NCBI RefSeq assembly: GCF_910589235.1
Contig: NC_060971.1
Coordinates: forward strand, 1,322,501-1,386,500
Length of the DNA: 64,000 nucleotides
Reading direction: 5' to 3'
Source: Vespa crabro
Taxonomy: Eukaryota > Arthropoda > Insecta > Hymenoptera > Vespidae
Shown: positions 11,035-49,333 of the stretch, piece by piece
How positions within the stretch are numbered: the first letter of the stretch is position 1
Layout: each line of letters opens with the position of its first letter
The notes under the pieces: generated by a model
What the model was told of the DNA's origin: nothing
Databases searched by the model: none
The model's input: only the letters and a program-made list of their open reading frames with translations
Position numbers and translations under genes: made by a program

Positions 11035-13810
11035 AGAGAGAGAAATGAAAAGATAAGTTTTATATATTTATTTACTTGTCTGTGATGAAGCTCGTGCAGG
11101 TACAATGTAGATAGTGACATATCAGCTGCAGTTAATTCTACCGGTACCGACAGGTCCGTAGTTAATTCGTTAGCTGATCCAAAAACGGATGCACCAAGAG
11201 ATTGATTCGATATGCCTTGTTGCAATCCGTACAAGAATCCTTTATCATTGTGCAACGGACCTTCAGCCTTTCTCAAACCACGACGCACAGGATATGAAAT
11301 GTTATCTGATCTTTGACTGATAGATGCTTCGTCCATTTGGACAGAAGCACCTAAAATACCAGCCTGATTTGTAAACGCACTGCTTATATTCGGAACACTG
11401 ACTTGATTTATCATCGTGCTTCGAATAATATTTGATACTAAGTCGTTGTACTGTAAAACAATAATTTTCATTATTAGAGTAGTTTTTTCTTCCCTTTTTT
11501 TATACATCTTCTCCCTTGTGAAAGATATAAAAGCTTAATTAAATTTGTTGTACTTACTCCAGGTCCTAGACCAGATAAACTATTCAAACTTGCGAGCAAT
11601 GGGTTTACATCGGTTGGTACACCATTCATTACTTCCTTCTTCGCTCTTTCTCTCAATGCCGCGACAAAGTTTTCTGCGTGACTCGGTGGCTTCCATTCTG
11701 GGTTCGTTAATGTAAAATGTATCAGCGATAACTCCGTTTTACCGTCCTCGGCTTGGGTGTATTGATTAGACATAGGAACGTGTAATTTTCCTGTGTCAGT
11801 GATATATCCAGGATTATCGTATCCTGGATTACGATCGTCTATAGGACTTTGAGCAACAGTTTGCCACATTGGATTTCCATGCTTTCGTACATCCATCTGA
11901 GCGAAACTACATACGTCACCGACACCAGTTACTTCGATAGTAAAGTTACGATAAAAGTCAACGATATCTAAAGCTCTTTGTCTCATGTGGAAGCACAAAA
12001 TAAATGGTGTTAATAAAGGAGATATCAATTCTTCCAATAAATGAACAGCACGATATTGGAAGAGTTGAGCTACCTGTGCTCTTGTAGTTTGCATGTGAGC
12101 ATGACCTCGCCAACTGTCCGGTCTATAATGTGTATGTGCTAACACAGCGGTCAATAATGCCTCTGGACACCATACCAAATTTTCATCGGGTATGAATGCT
12201 CTTGAACCAGCTACCATCCCACCCAATATGGTGATAGTTGTTAAAACGTGTTCAACCGTTAAAACATCTTCGTCGTATACCGTCAATATTAATAGAACAG
12301 CTAATATACTTCCAGTTACGAATGTAACATTTCTTGCAATAACCGTCATTATAGGCGAAGTAAATATACTCATATACTTCGAAGCTGGACGGTAGGCACG
12401 ATTTAAACGTGCATTTAATTCGTGATCGAGTTCGTTGAAATGACGAAGATAAAGTCGACCGTACAGAGACCACATTCTTGTTCCCAGAGTACCTGGTTCT
12501 CTCTTTATGATCTACAAGTAAAAATGATATTTTACGTAGTATGATATTTGTCAGAAAAAGCTTAATCGGTATCTATTTTAAGGTCGAACGTGCAGGATTT
12601 CTTGATCATATTATTTGATGACTCACTTCGGCATAGTTAAAAAATGAATAGAGGATTTGCCACAAGAGAATTAACGGGCACAATAAAAAATTTGCTATTC
12701 CCACCCATAAAATGTGCTTCGATAATATTCGCGCCAGTTCCTGCCTCTTACATAGTTTTTTATAATCTTCCTTTAGGTGCCAATTATTTTCAAAAGGCGA
12801 CCATGGCCCCCCTATGGCGAAATGAACAAACAAAAAGGTCGTTGTTGAATTAATTATAATTTCTCCTTACTATAATCTTACACGTATGTGAATTACTACT
12901 TACAGAATAAGAGTAGTTCCATATTATATTTCAATCCTCTTGTCATAAAAATGACTTCACCGATAATAGGGACCTTAAGTCGCACAGGTAGCAGCGACTT
13001 GTTAATCATGGCCACCATATAATTTTTAAATCTTAATATCCTATGATATATATCTAATTCCGTGAGTTCTCTTTTATGAATACACATTTCCTGTTCTTTT
13101 TGAACTTCTCTTACTCTCTTTTGCACTTCGTGCCACGTTAAGTTATCCAAATCACAGTCTTCAATTTTTAATGCTACATTAAAGAATAATTTTATATCCC
13201 AAAACTGAGTAAGGTGATAAAGAACTTTAACGGCACGTAAAATCCAAAAAATAGCTGCTACTAAAATGCAAATCCACGTGAACAATCCCATAGAAGCTGT
13301 GCATTCTCCCGTTGACAATATGGCATCATTGATCGATATTTTCTGCGGTTTGTTTATTATTTTATCTCTAAAGGATAAAAAGGATACAAAGATTTTGATA
13401 AAATAATAAAGAGAAGAGAAATATCATTATCATATTGTATCATAAGAAATTCATAGTTTGACCATATATATATATATAAAATAAACCTACCTGAATAATA
13501 CGGAATAATCGACACAATGAAAGAGAAATGTGGAGAAGGTGACTACGAAAATGAATTGTCCTAATTCAAAAACTTCTTGAAGCATCATGCATGCAAAGCC
13601 ATGCTTTTGATGATAATGATACATTCTCGTGAAGAAAGAATCCAAATCTTCTATATGATTCCATCTCGCTTTGTTTCCCTCCGGTACCACATGTATCATT
13701 ACACCTGATTCTTGAGGCGTTTCTTCACGTTCGTCGTCATCGTCACCGTCACCCTCGCCCTCGTCATAAGGCTCGAGCTGTTGATAGCTACCATCCAATA
13801 CAGTTGTCAT
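10771..13810 (-). CDS. Atg9: Autophagy-related protein 9 (Atg9), complete, six coding exons
   Basis: Multi-spanning lipid scramblase that supplies membrane to the growing autophagosome, cycling on Golgi/endosome-derived vesicles. Coding exons on minus: 13810-13491, 13367-12904, 12811-12627, 12511-11558, 11450-11076, 10923-10771 (stop TAG). Phases agree and total 2,451 nt, 816 residues. Seen: acidic N-terminus (GEGDGDDDDE), then the conserved WNHIEDLDSFF segment, membrane spans near residues 85-105 and 125-155, LKYNMELLLFWGPWSPFENN, the APG9 core with hydrophobic spans (TFVTGSILAVLLILTVY) and the conserved PLLTPFILCFHMRQRA and YRNFT. The C-terminal part from about residue 600 is low-conservation and Ser/Asn-rich, ending RNNRES. 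Length suits animal Atg9. The start is the first ATG in the frame and sits immediately after a CAG acceptor, so the 5' UTR lies in at least one upstream exon. Confidence 0.95.
10924..11075 (-). repeat. Atg9 last intron made largely of a (CT)n tract
   Basis: The 152-nt intron between ...HHRQ and VRRRGYQ contains a GA/CT microsatellite at about 10961-11044, read as (CT)n on the sense strand. It ends in attctag|GT. The tract lies between donor gtaaat and acceptor, where a polypyrimidine tract and branch region are expected. Confidence 0.8.
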
Positions 13811-13813
13811 CTG

Positions 13814-16462
13814 TAAATGTTACGTGTAAGAAATTGATCTGTATAGTTAATAAAATAATCGTTAAATGAAATTTACATAGACGATATAGACAGTCATGAT
13901 TAACGTGCCACAATATATAAAAATGACAGAAAGATCATTAAATACACTATGAATTTCTCAAGATCAGACATTACATTTACGATAATGGAAGACACTGTTT
14001 ATTAATATTTTGACCATTGACAGTGTCTTCTATTTTATGTACGACAATAATATCAATATAAATATATTGATAATTGTAACAAAGAATACAATAACAAAAG
14101 ATACATGCAAACATTTATATATGACATACGATCGAACCTTAGAGATGGAGCCTTACCGTTTTTGCTCTTCGGTTTGGCTCCACACAGGTAATGACGGTAT
14201 CTCGTTTCATTCTTTCATGTCATTAAGCTTATTTAACTACTGGTGGAAAGTTGCTCCCAAATCTGCATCTAAAATGCAGATTATGAACCAAATATGTTAA
14301 GAGGAGGATAGAGACATGGCCATTAAGATGATGGCTTATTCATGGCCATGATTAATTGTGATGATTAATTTCTGCTTAGGTTTTTGCCAATAGTACATTA
14401 AAACAAAACTTCTTGTAGAAGATCTCGATACGATGCAATTTATAAATAACCATACGATTTTTGACGTGTTTCTAATGGCTAATATCAGCTGTAATAAAAC
14501 TTCATAAACCTAATATTGCTAATGCTTTGCTAATAACAATGAGGAAAGATAAGAAAAAAGAAAAGAAAGGGGAATGGGGAGGGAGGGGAGGGGGGTAGAG
14601 AGAGAGAGAGAGAGAGAGAGAGAATAATTTTGATGAAAGAAGGAAAAAGAAATAAAATATACGACGATAGCAAAAGGAATTGAAATGCTTGCTGTCAATG
14701 GACTAACCACGAGTCAAGCCATTTTATTATACCTAATGCTAATGCTATCGTACTTAACAGCAAAATCACCTTTATAAACACGATAGATTCTATCGCTCAT
14801 TCGACCAATAGCTTATCCATGCTCCTACTTTCTGATTTGCAAAGAAGACAATATCATCGGTCCTTCTTCCTCCTCTCATGATGTTTATTTTCTTAATGTA
14901 AATGTACAAACAGGTAGGCTATTTTGTCTTGTCAAAGTCTGTAATCGAAAATGTAAATGACTGAAGCAGCAAGAAGAAAGAAGATACTCTTGGAGAGATG
15001 TTTCGAAGAAATCCTTTATTGCAATACCCATTTGATCAAAACGATAACGATCGGAGAACAAAGAAAATAAATGGATTTAGGATTATCATGCTGAAGATGT
15101 CGAAACTGGGAAACGCTCGATGCGTCGTTTCTCCGAAATTTGTCGATTAGAATAAAAAAAAGCTATAATCTCGTAGGATTTCCAATCGAAAAGAATAAAA
15201 TACCAGGCTATAACCTCGCGTTGTTCCTTGGATCGTCGCTACGTCTTAATATTAACGTGTGACCTTTATCTCGACGAAAATAGATACATTGAAAAATGTT
15301 GAAACGAAATTGACGCGTATGTTTGGTAACACAGCTGATCTTCATAAACAAAGCGTGTAAGCAGCTATTCCTCGTACCTTACTCGACGTCTTTCCGAGCT
15401 GCTTTCCTCGAGAGCTGACAAGTGCTTTATTCACATCGAGCAGATCCCTCGTGAATCGACACTTACATGTTGACCGACTCTTAATGTATTCTTCACCGCT
15501 AATTTAGACATTTGATCGTTAAGAATGCTTAGCTCCGTCCTTCGACTTCACCATCTTTGCTGACGCTTTCTTTTATTTGTAGTTCACTTTGAACCGTTCG
15601 CCGCGAACCTAACGGTAGAACGAAGAACTATTACTCATTGCCGCGCCATTGTTCTACCAATGAGAATCCATCAAGTTGATACGAAAGATTTCATTCTTAT
15701 CTTCCATATAGATAATCGAATATATATGTATCGTATATCATATGCATATATTCCATGATATTGAAAATTAACAATTAACGATTAACAATTAAATATTTAA
15801 TTTTTTTCATTCAATAATTAAACGTTAATCGTATATCTTCGATCATTAATTCGATCAATGAAATTAATTTCTTTTTTTCTCTATATGTATTTTTCTTCTT
15901 TTATACAGAATAATCGAGTAACACTGTTAATCATTGACGAATCTCTTCGTAGATTCGTAGATACGCACATTGACGTTGAAATACTTTGTGGACACACTGC
16001 TGTGAATTATTCGTGCATTAATTAAAAATTTAATTATTAATTAATTAAAAATAAACCATTTTTAAAATCACCGTTGAAAAAAAAATTAAAGAAAAAAAAA
16101 CAAAAAAAAAAAAAACAAAAAAAAATGAAAGACAAAAGAATTCTCTATTAGTTTACATCCCGGTAAAACTATTATCATCTAATTCCTATCGTTTTGATTA
16201 ATATTAATTTTCTTAGTTCACGACGATGGATATAATTCAATCGTTTATTGTTAAATAAGTAATTTAATTATTTTAATATATGATTACACACACACATTAT
16301 GAAAATTTAATCGTTATTCCGATTGATAATGAAAGATTTTAATCATAATCGTTTATCTTGAAATCAAATTGAATATTACCCAACACTTGCTCGAGTATCA
16401 CGGTAGTTTAAATGTTGGAGAAAGTTTTTGTAATCTATCATCTTTTACGTATTAAAATACGC

Positions 16463-16512
<50 letters not shown>

Positions 16513-18070
16513 GCGTGTGCGTGCGTTATTTCTGAAAGTATTACCTTAAAGAAACACTTTTCTCTTTTTAATTATATACGGAACATACGAGTTTGATATA
16601 TACATACGCATACATATATGTATATACGCATACATATATCTAACACGCGTAAATAATAGTTTACATAGATTTAATAGCAATATTTACAGAGTATTCTCAT
16701 GGAACATGGCTTACAAAAGTATCGTATTGCTGAAGGGGAGGAGGCGGGACGAGGGGTAGGCGCACGTAATTTTCTTTTTTGTTTTTTTTTTCTTTTTTTT
16801 TTCATTTACTATGCGTGTTAATGTTACACGCTTTCGTTAATCATTTATAGCGCGAATTACAGCATGACCACACGAGCGTAGATTATCAAAATATTATACG
16901 TATTAATAATACGTGTCGGATGGAATAGTAAAGAGCTCGCCTTTATCGTTGATATCTTACGAGTGTATGTTATGTGCGTGTCATTATGCGTGTATATGTG
17001 TGCGTTATATATGCGACACGTTTTTTTAATTCGTGATATTGATTATACATAACGATGAGGTCATTTCGAATGAAAAAGGAACAAAAAAAAATGATTTATA
17101 AGTAATATGTAAATAAAAAAAAAAGAACAAAAAGTTGTAAAGGTCATCTTTGCTGTGTTACATGTCGTTTGACCTCTTAACTTTGATATTCAAATAAGCA
17201 CGATATATTTCTATCTCTGTGTTTAACGTGTGTCTGTATATGTGTGTGTGTATGTGTGTATGTGTGTATGTATGTACGTGTTTGTGTCTGTACACGTTGA
17301 AGATACGACAGTAGGGAATGGATAAATAGTTTTACAAATAGGCGCCCACGATCGATTGAATTCCTCTATCGAGTTGAACAAAAAGGTGCAGCGAATGTCT
17401 AAGAACCTATAAAGGTTACTGGATGCTCTATCCTACCTTTTTAGAAAAAAAAAAGAAACGAGAAGATGGTTAGAGTTATTGCATTAAACGAATTGCACGA
17501 TAGGAAACGAATGAAACGTTTATCTTAGGAATGATTTTCATCTCTCAACTATATATAATCAGATAAATTATAAAATGGCTTAACCTCGTCGCTCGTCGAT
17601 AACATCGATTATATTATTTTAAATGACTTGTTACGAAACTTAAGTTAGAGGGGTTTCGTAAAGGTTCGAAAGAAAAAGAAAAAAAAAAGAAAAAGAAAAA
17701 AGAAAAAAAAAGGAGAAATAACAATGTAGCTACCATCTTGGTGTTTCCGTCCAAGTAGCGATCGATCTAAATAATTAATTGAAGAAAAAAACAAAAAGAA
17801 AAGATAAAAGAAAAAGACAATTAATATCCTTGGACCGAAAGCAAGAGCTCGATGATTGTTACGGGATAATTAATATATAATACATATCGATAATACATAT
17901 ATGTATGTAATGATTTAGATTTAATCGATGATTTTTATCGATCATATTTCTCGCTACTTGGATCGTCGTCTCGTTAACAGCGCGATATTAGATATATCGT
18001 CGTTGCTATTGTTATCATCATCATCATCATCATCATCATCATCTTCATCTTCATCGTTATCATCGATTGT
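13814..18070. other. intron/intergenic stretch between Atg9 and the secreted-protein gene
   Basis: Holds the Atg9 5' intron and promoter region (to about 15.7 kb) and, on minus, the probable long 3' UTR and flank of the secreted-protein gene. It contains GA (14599-14623), TA (about 16464-16510) and TG-rich repeats (17230-17290), and an (ATC)n run just before the next gene's stop (18016-18055). No other coding sequence was supported. Confidence 0.5.
15467..15660 (-). promoter_or_regulatory. candidate Atg9 first (non-coding) exon and promoter region
   Basis: Less AT-rich than its surroundings and about 1.7 kb upstream of the Atg9 ATG. On minus, ...GGTCAACAT|gtaagtg gives a strong donor with exon end at 15467, which could be spliced to the acceptor at 13811-13812. 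Only composition and one splice signal support this; no core promoter motif was found. Confidence 0.3.
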
Positions 18071-18079
18071 TTGGGTTAT

Positions 18080-43450
<25,371 letters not shown>

Positions 43451-43815
43451 GATGTCGGAAGATCGCTTCGTCCCTTCGTTCCTGGTAAACCGATCGGAAA
43501 AAAAATGCGTGTTGTTTCGGAAAAGAGAAAAAAAAGGAGATTTGAGAGATATGCAATTGGAAAATACAAAAAAAAATAAAAAAAAATAAAAAAAAGAAGA
43601 TTTAACGAAAAAAAAAAAAGAAAGTCAAACGTCCCCGACGTCGATTCTCCCCGATGTTTTCTCTTTTTTACAACGACGATTAACAAACCGATCCGAAAAC
43701 GTTTTGGCACCAAACGCGTAGAAAGGACGTAACAACAGTAACAATAACAACAATAACAATAACAACAACAGCAACTGCAACAACAACAACAACAGCGATA
43801 ACAACAACGACGACG

Positions 43816-43853
<38 letters not shown>

Positions 43854-43963
43854 AATAATAATAATAATAATAAATAGCAACAAGAATAATCTCTTTATCT
43901 CTCTCTCTCTTTCTTTCTCTTTCTCTCTCTCTATATATATATATATATATAGGTGTGTATATA

Positions 43964-44017
<54 letters not shown>

Positions 44018-45768
44018 AGAGAAAACGAAAGCAAGCACACCACTGCAATCGCGGAGGCTGTGTGCTTTAGAGTGCCGAGTCGAGTTTCCCCTTCTCTCTA
44101 TATATATGGCACTCTCACTCTGCCAAGAGAACAACTCGTGCCGAATCCCATCCACGTATCTCGTACGTGTGACTTGATCGTATCCTTCCCACGCGCTAGC
44201 CAACGAGTTTGTTACTTGCTGCTAACTTTGTTCCATCCTTCTGATTAACCCCCACCCCTCCCCCCGCGCTCCCTACAAAATCATAAACACAAACGTACAT
44301 AGACACGTATATGTGCGTACACTAACACAGACACTTTAAATACGTCCCATCATTATCCTGGAAATGTTTCTCTGTCACCCGACAAAATCCTGAATAACTT
44401 CTTATCCATAAAATATCCTTTTGATATTTCTTTCTTTCTTTCTTACTTTTTTCTTCCTTTTTTTTTGTTTGTTTGTTTGTTTGTTTTTTTTTTTTTTTTT
44501 TTTTTCAAAGAAATATAAAGGAAAAATTTTCTTTTTATTTATATGGATCATTCATCCTATACGAATTCTCTTCTATCCGCTTAATTTTATTCAATTCCTT
44601 TTGTTGAACGTATGTGTGAGTATTGTTCGAACGTATATACGAAGAGCCTTATTCGCATATTCGAAGGACTTCGACGGGTTACATCCGGCATTACATAGAT
44701 ACCTACGTACGTATCTATGTATTTGAAGTCATTTAATTGTCATATTTTATAAATAGTTTCTACTTAGATCGATTTAAACAATGAAAACGATTAAACGAAC
44801 GAGCGAACGAATGAATATATTCGTGAACGTTTTTTTTTTGTTTTAACGCAAAAAAATTTTTCTTTGTTTTTTTTTCTGCTTCTTCCTTTTTTTTTTTTTT
44901 TAACAAGGACAAAAATCTTCACGTCTCGTGTCTATTTTTACACGTACGTATTATTCTAAAATAATATTTGTTACAAAATTTCATCTTTTGGATTTTCTCT
45001 TTTGCTTTTAATTTAGATAGACATTTACACGAATTACTTTTTTTCTTGTTTCTTATATCCCTAATATCTCCGATTCGACGATATTACGTGATGATTGTGA
45101 AATAAGAAAACGGTTACAGGCGGCATTATTAAAACAATTTTAAATAATTTTATGAAAATTAATTCTTGATTTATAAGAAGATTTACGATCTAAATTGTTT
45201 CTCGCATCACGCACCACAAATCCATCGGATTCGTTGTCGTCGAGAAACGTGCATAAACAGTGAAAGTAAAGTTGCGAACCAGTGTCTCGACGTAGACGAG
45301 AATGTCGGCCTGAACCCTCCCTCCGCAGGACCCCCCTCGCCAGTATCACCCTTCACCCCTCACCCCCTGACCCCTTCCTCCCTTTCCCCCAAAGCCCCTT
45401 CTACAATCCACGATTCCTCCCACCACCACCACCAATACCACCTCCACCTTTCTTTCTTCCCTTTTCGTCTCGTCGAATGGACAACATATTCGCTCTTCTT
45501 TCGTTTCCTTTTGCCATGACGTTATTCCAGAGTGAAGAAATTTACCGTCCAATTTCTGTCCTCACTTTCGTATATATCGGAACATTTTAATGGGGTATAT
45601 GAGTAGTCATGCTCGATGATTCGTCGGACATTTGAAAGAAGTAAATGCTATGCGATGCGAAGCGAATCGAACGTGACGATCGTGTATGTATATATAATTG
45701 ATTTTCTAATTTAGATTCTAACGCCGAGAAATCTGAACTTGTGCCGCTTCTTTTTCTTTTTCTTTTCC

Positions 45769-45810
<42 letters not shown>

Positions 45811-46302
45811 TTTCTTTTTTTCTTTTGTTGACCTCGAACGGTATCGTTCATGTTTTGTTTTTCTTTCTTTCTTTCTTTCTTTTTTCTTGCCATTCTTCGT
45901 CCCTCGTCGATCTTTTTCGTGAATTTTTTTTTTTTTAAGTAATAAAAAGAAAGATTTTCATGACTCACGCTATTATGGTTTTGTTTTAGATATTACAAAA
46001 ATATGTATGTATCTCTGTATGTATAGAAAAATTTTGAGAAATAAAATTGGTAAATTGTAAAATATCAGTGATTAGAATGTTTATATGACAATCGACTATT
46101 TATTAAATTTTATAAATCGTTATATTCATAAACACCTTCATACAATTTATAAATCATCCATCGTTTAATTAAGAATAAAAAATTTATTAAAGCTGAATAC
46201 CGTTAAAAATTTTCGTCTGGATAAAAATTAAAGAGGAAAAAAGTAAAATGTAATAGACGTAAAATAACGCGGAAAATTTTCATATAAAAATAAATAAATT
46301 AA

Positions 46303-46333
<31 letters not shown>

Positions 46334-46900
46334 AAAAAATCGATAGATCGAAAACATTACTGGTGGCGACATCGCACGTCTTTTTTATCGACAAACTTCT
46401 TTACCAACCAAACGAATACTTTCAACCGCCAGAGATCGTTGCGATTCGTACAATTCGCGCTTACTGATCGAAGAGATATCCGTTCGTTTTTCAAAAAACG
46501 ATTAACGATCGTTCGGACTTTCATCGAGGAAAAAAAGGAAAAAAAGAGAAAAAAAAAGGAAGATAAAGAGAAATAAAACGACAAGAAGAAAAAAGACGGA
46601 CGTAAGATCGCTATTTACATGAACCTTACGATACGATAACGAACAAAAAACTTCGTTACGTTCGATTGAAGTTCGTACAAATCAGAAATATCTCAACGGA
46701 AGGAAATAATCGAACGCGTAGAACGAGGTAAGAAAAAGAAAGAAAAAGAATAGGAAAAGAAAAAAGAAAGGGAAAGAAAAGAAAAAGAAAAGGAAAAAAA
46801 AAGTAAAAGAATATAAAAAAAAAGAAGAATTAGTAGTTACGCTTGTAGTGAAAGGGGGGGGGGTTGGAAAGCGAAATCGATTAGTTCGAAGGAACTCCGA
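43451..46900. promoter_or_regulatory. head-to-head intergenic region between the secreted-protein and scaffold genes
   Basis: Separates a minus-strand start (43450) from a plus-strand first exon (about 46.9 kb). It contains repeats, a moderately GC patch at 44050-44270, and a C-rich tract at 45314-45398. No protein-coding frame was convincing: the proline-rich frame at 45.3-45.5 kb follows from the C-tract. Confidence 0.5.
43734..43875 (-). repeat. (TTG)n compound repeat upstream of the secreted-protein gene
   Basis: CAA/AAC triplets on plus, with CGA variants, grading into AAT. It lies 290-425 nt 5' of the ATG on minus, so it falls in the 5' UTR or proximal promoter. Confidence 0.85.
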
Positions 46901-47304
46901 GGAGGGAGCCACGGGCCAATGGCGTCTAGAGCGGCACGGCGCGGCGCCGAGCGGAGCCGAGCCGAGCTGTCACTTGTTGCGTCGTCTTCGCGCCGCGACG
47001 CTAGTTCGTTCTTATTAGTGAAAAAGAAAAAAAACTTATCCTCCCTCTCTTTCTCTCTCGTGCGCGCGTGCGTTCGAACGAGAGGGAGAGAGAGAGAGAG
47101 AAAGAGAGAATATCTAAACGACGAGGTGTTTGAATTTTTGTGCGTTGTGTGTCTTTCTTTTTATCGAATTTTCTCGCGAGCGTACTTCGTTTTGTCTTGT
47201 TTTCTTGTGTTTCAAAAAAAAAAAAACGAACAAAAAGGAAAAAACATCCTTCTTTCTTCTTCTTCTTCTTCCCAACTTCGTTTTCACTCGAAATCCAAAC
47301 AATG
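46900..47304 (+). promoter_or_regulatory. GC-rich promoter and first exon of the scaffold-like gene
   Basis: The most GC/CpG-rich stretch in this part of the window (CGGCACGGCGCGGCGCCGAG). A CCAAT box in GGGCCAATGG lies at about 46911-46920. The exon ends aaacaATG|gtgagt at 47304, a consensus donor; the matching acceptor is ttcgcag at 54917. The exact start site was not identified. Confidence 0.65.
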
Positions 47305-47728
47305 GTGAGTTCAAATTTTCTATCTTTTACTTTTCTTAAATTCTTCTTCTTCTCCTGTTTTTTTCTGTTTCTTTTTTTTTTTTTATTATTACTATTATTA
47401 TTTTCTTGAGACGCATATTATTAATCGTCGATCTCTTTAATGTCGTCGAAGATCGTTCGAACAAATTAAATTAAAAAATGATTTAAGACGTTACATTCGA
47501 TCGAGGATAATGAAAGAATTTCTTCGTGGGTGAAAAGGGACGATCGAATGGAGTCCATCTTGTTTTTTATTTTTTATTTTTTTTCTTTTTTTTTTTTTTT
47601 TTTTTCGTTATTCATATCTGGTAAAATCAGGCGGGTAATTCAAATCGAATTGATAGGTAAAATGAGATAAATCTTTCGGGTAAGTTTGGACGCACTTCTT
47701 GAGACACTACTAAAGAATAAAGGGGAAA

Positions 47729-47766
<38 letters not shown>

Positions 47767-48022
47767 TTTCTCTGCTGCCCTTTGTCCCTTTCATTAGCTG
47801 TTACATTTCATTGTACTGTATTGAATAAAATCGAGGTTAAACACGAAACACAGATAAGGAAAGAAGAACACCTCGGGGAATTTTCTAAAGTTAGTTTCAT
47901 TGTTAAATCGAGATTGTTCGAATTGATCTAAAAAACGATGGTAAAGTTTGATACAGTTATGTCGAAGAACATCGATTGATATTTTTCTCAAAAGAAACGA
48001 TTATGGTGAGAGGTAAGACTTT

Positions 48023-48072
<50 letters not shown>

Positions 48073-48201
48073 CAGGTCGCTTTGTTCTCTCTCTCTCTTT
48101 CTCTCTCTCGAACCGTCTACTTACTTCTCTACTACTGGTGTATAGCACAGTTCTCTCGAAACCAGTTTACAGCTGTCAGCATCCAGTTTCTCCATACAAT
48201 C

Positions 48202-48254
<53 letters not shown>

Positions 48255-49284
48255 ATATATATATATATATATACATACATTTCTATTCGATCGATATTCG
48301 AAGTGTTCGTAAAAAATACTCCAAGTGGGAAAATCGAAAATATATTTTTTCTAATCGTATAACGCGTTCCACATGGTACAATATAATTGTTATTGTATTA
48401 AAAAAAACTCGATTGCAATTATCCCAAATTCGTAAGAGATTACAGCATTTATTACGCCATTCCTCGTTCGTTAGGTAACTCATTTATTTCAGGAAAAAGC
48501 GTTCGATTACATCGAGACGCGTAATGCATTTTTTATCTCTTCCAAATAATTTCCTCTTTTTTATATTTTTTTTTTTTTCGTTCTCCGGTGTGTATTTTGT
48601 TCGTCAGATATTCGAATTTCGGCAGAAAGAAAGAAAGAAAGAAAGAAAAAAAAAAAAAAAAGAAAAAAGCAAGAGAATCGAATGATCGAGGAAAAAGAAA
48701 TTGATTTCTAAATATACATTGAATTAAGGCTTTATATAGATTGTTTATTATTCGAATGAAATGATCCATTAATTTTATTAGAAAGTTTAACTTCGAAATG
48801 AAATGATCCAATGGATCTTACGTGGATGGGAAGTGAGAAGGTTAGATCTTTATTTCTCTTTCTCTTTTTCTCTTTCTCTCTCTCTCTTTCTTCTGCTCGG
48901 CCAGAAATAATTTTCTTTCTCTTTGAAAAGAGTGTAGGGGGAAAGGGAGACAGGGGTCTACCTAAGTCTGGACCGAAATAAGCAAGCAGGGATTTCCTCG
49001 AGCGGAAATGCACACGAGTTTGAATCGAAGTAAAAGAAGAAGATGACAGACCATATACTAAGCTTCAATTATTTTCTTTCTCTTAACATTTTGTTTTTCT
49101 TCTTTTACATACGTTTCATATAGCTTATCTTTTTTTTTCTCTTTCTATTTTCATTTATACAAATATTATAGTATTCCTCTTATATCACAATTAATTCTCT
49201 ATCCTTTAATGTCCGTATTTTATTTTGATTTTTTTTCCTCTACGTTTTTAATGGCATCTTTTCTTTTTTATTATATATATCTTT

Positions 49285-49333
<49 letters not shown>

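Noticed and set aside
10861..11085. Plus-strand frame with long RERERE stretches
   Set aside because: It is the antisense shadow of Atg9 exons plus the (CT)n intron; the Glu/Arg run is translated microsatellite.
45282..45590. Proline-rich 102-residue plus frame
   Set aside because: Explained by the C-rich tract; no splice sites or conserved elements.
46919..47308. Plus frame of 129 residues starting MASRAARRGAERSRAE
   Set aside because: Falls in the GC-rich first exon/promoter and stops at the donor; more likely 5' UTR.
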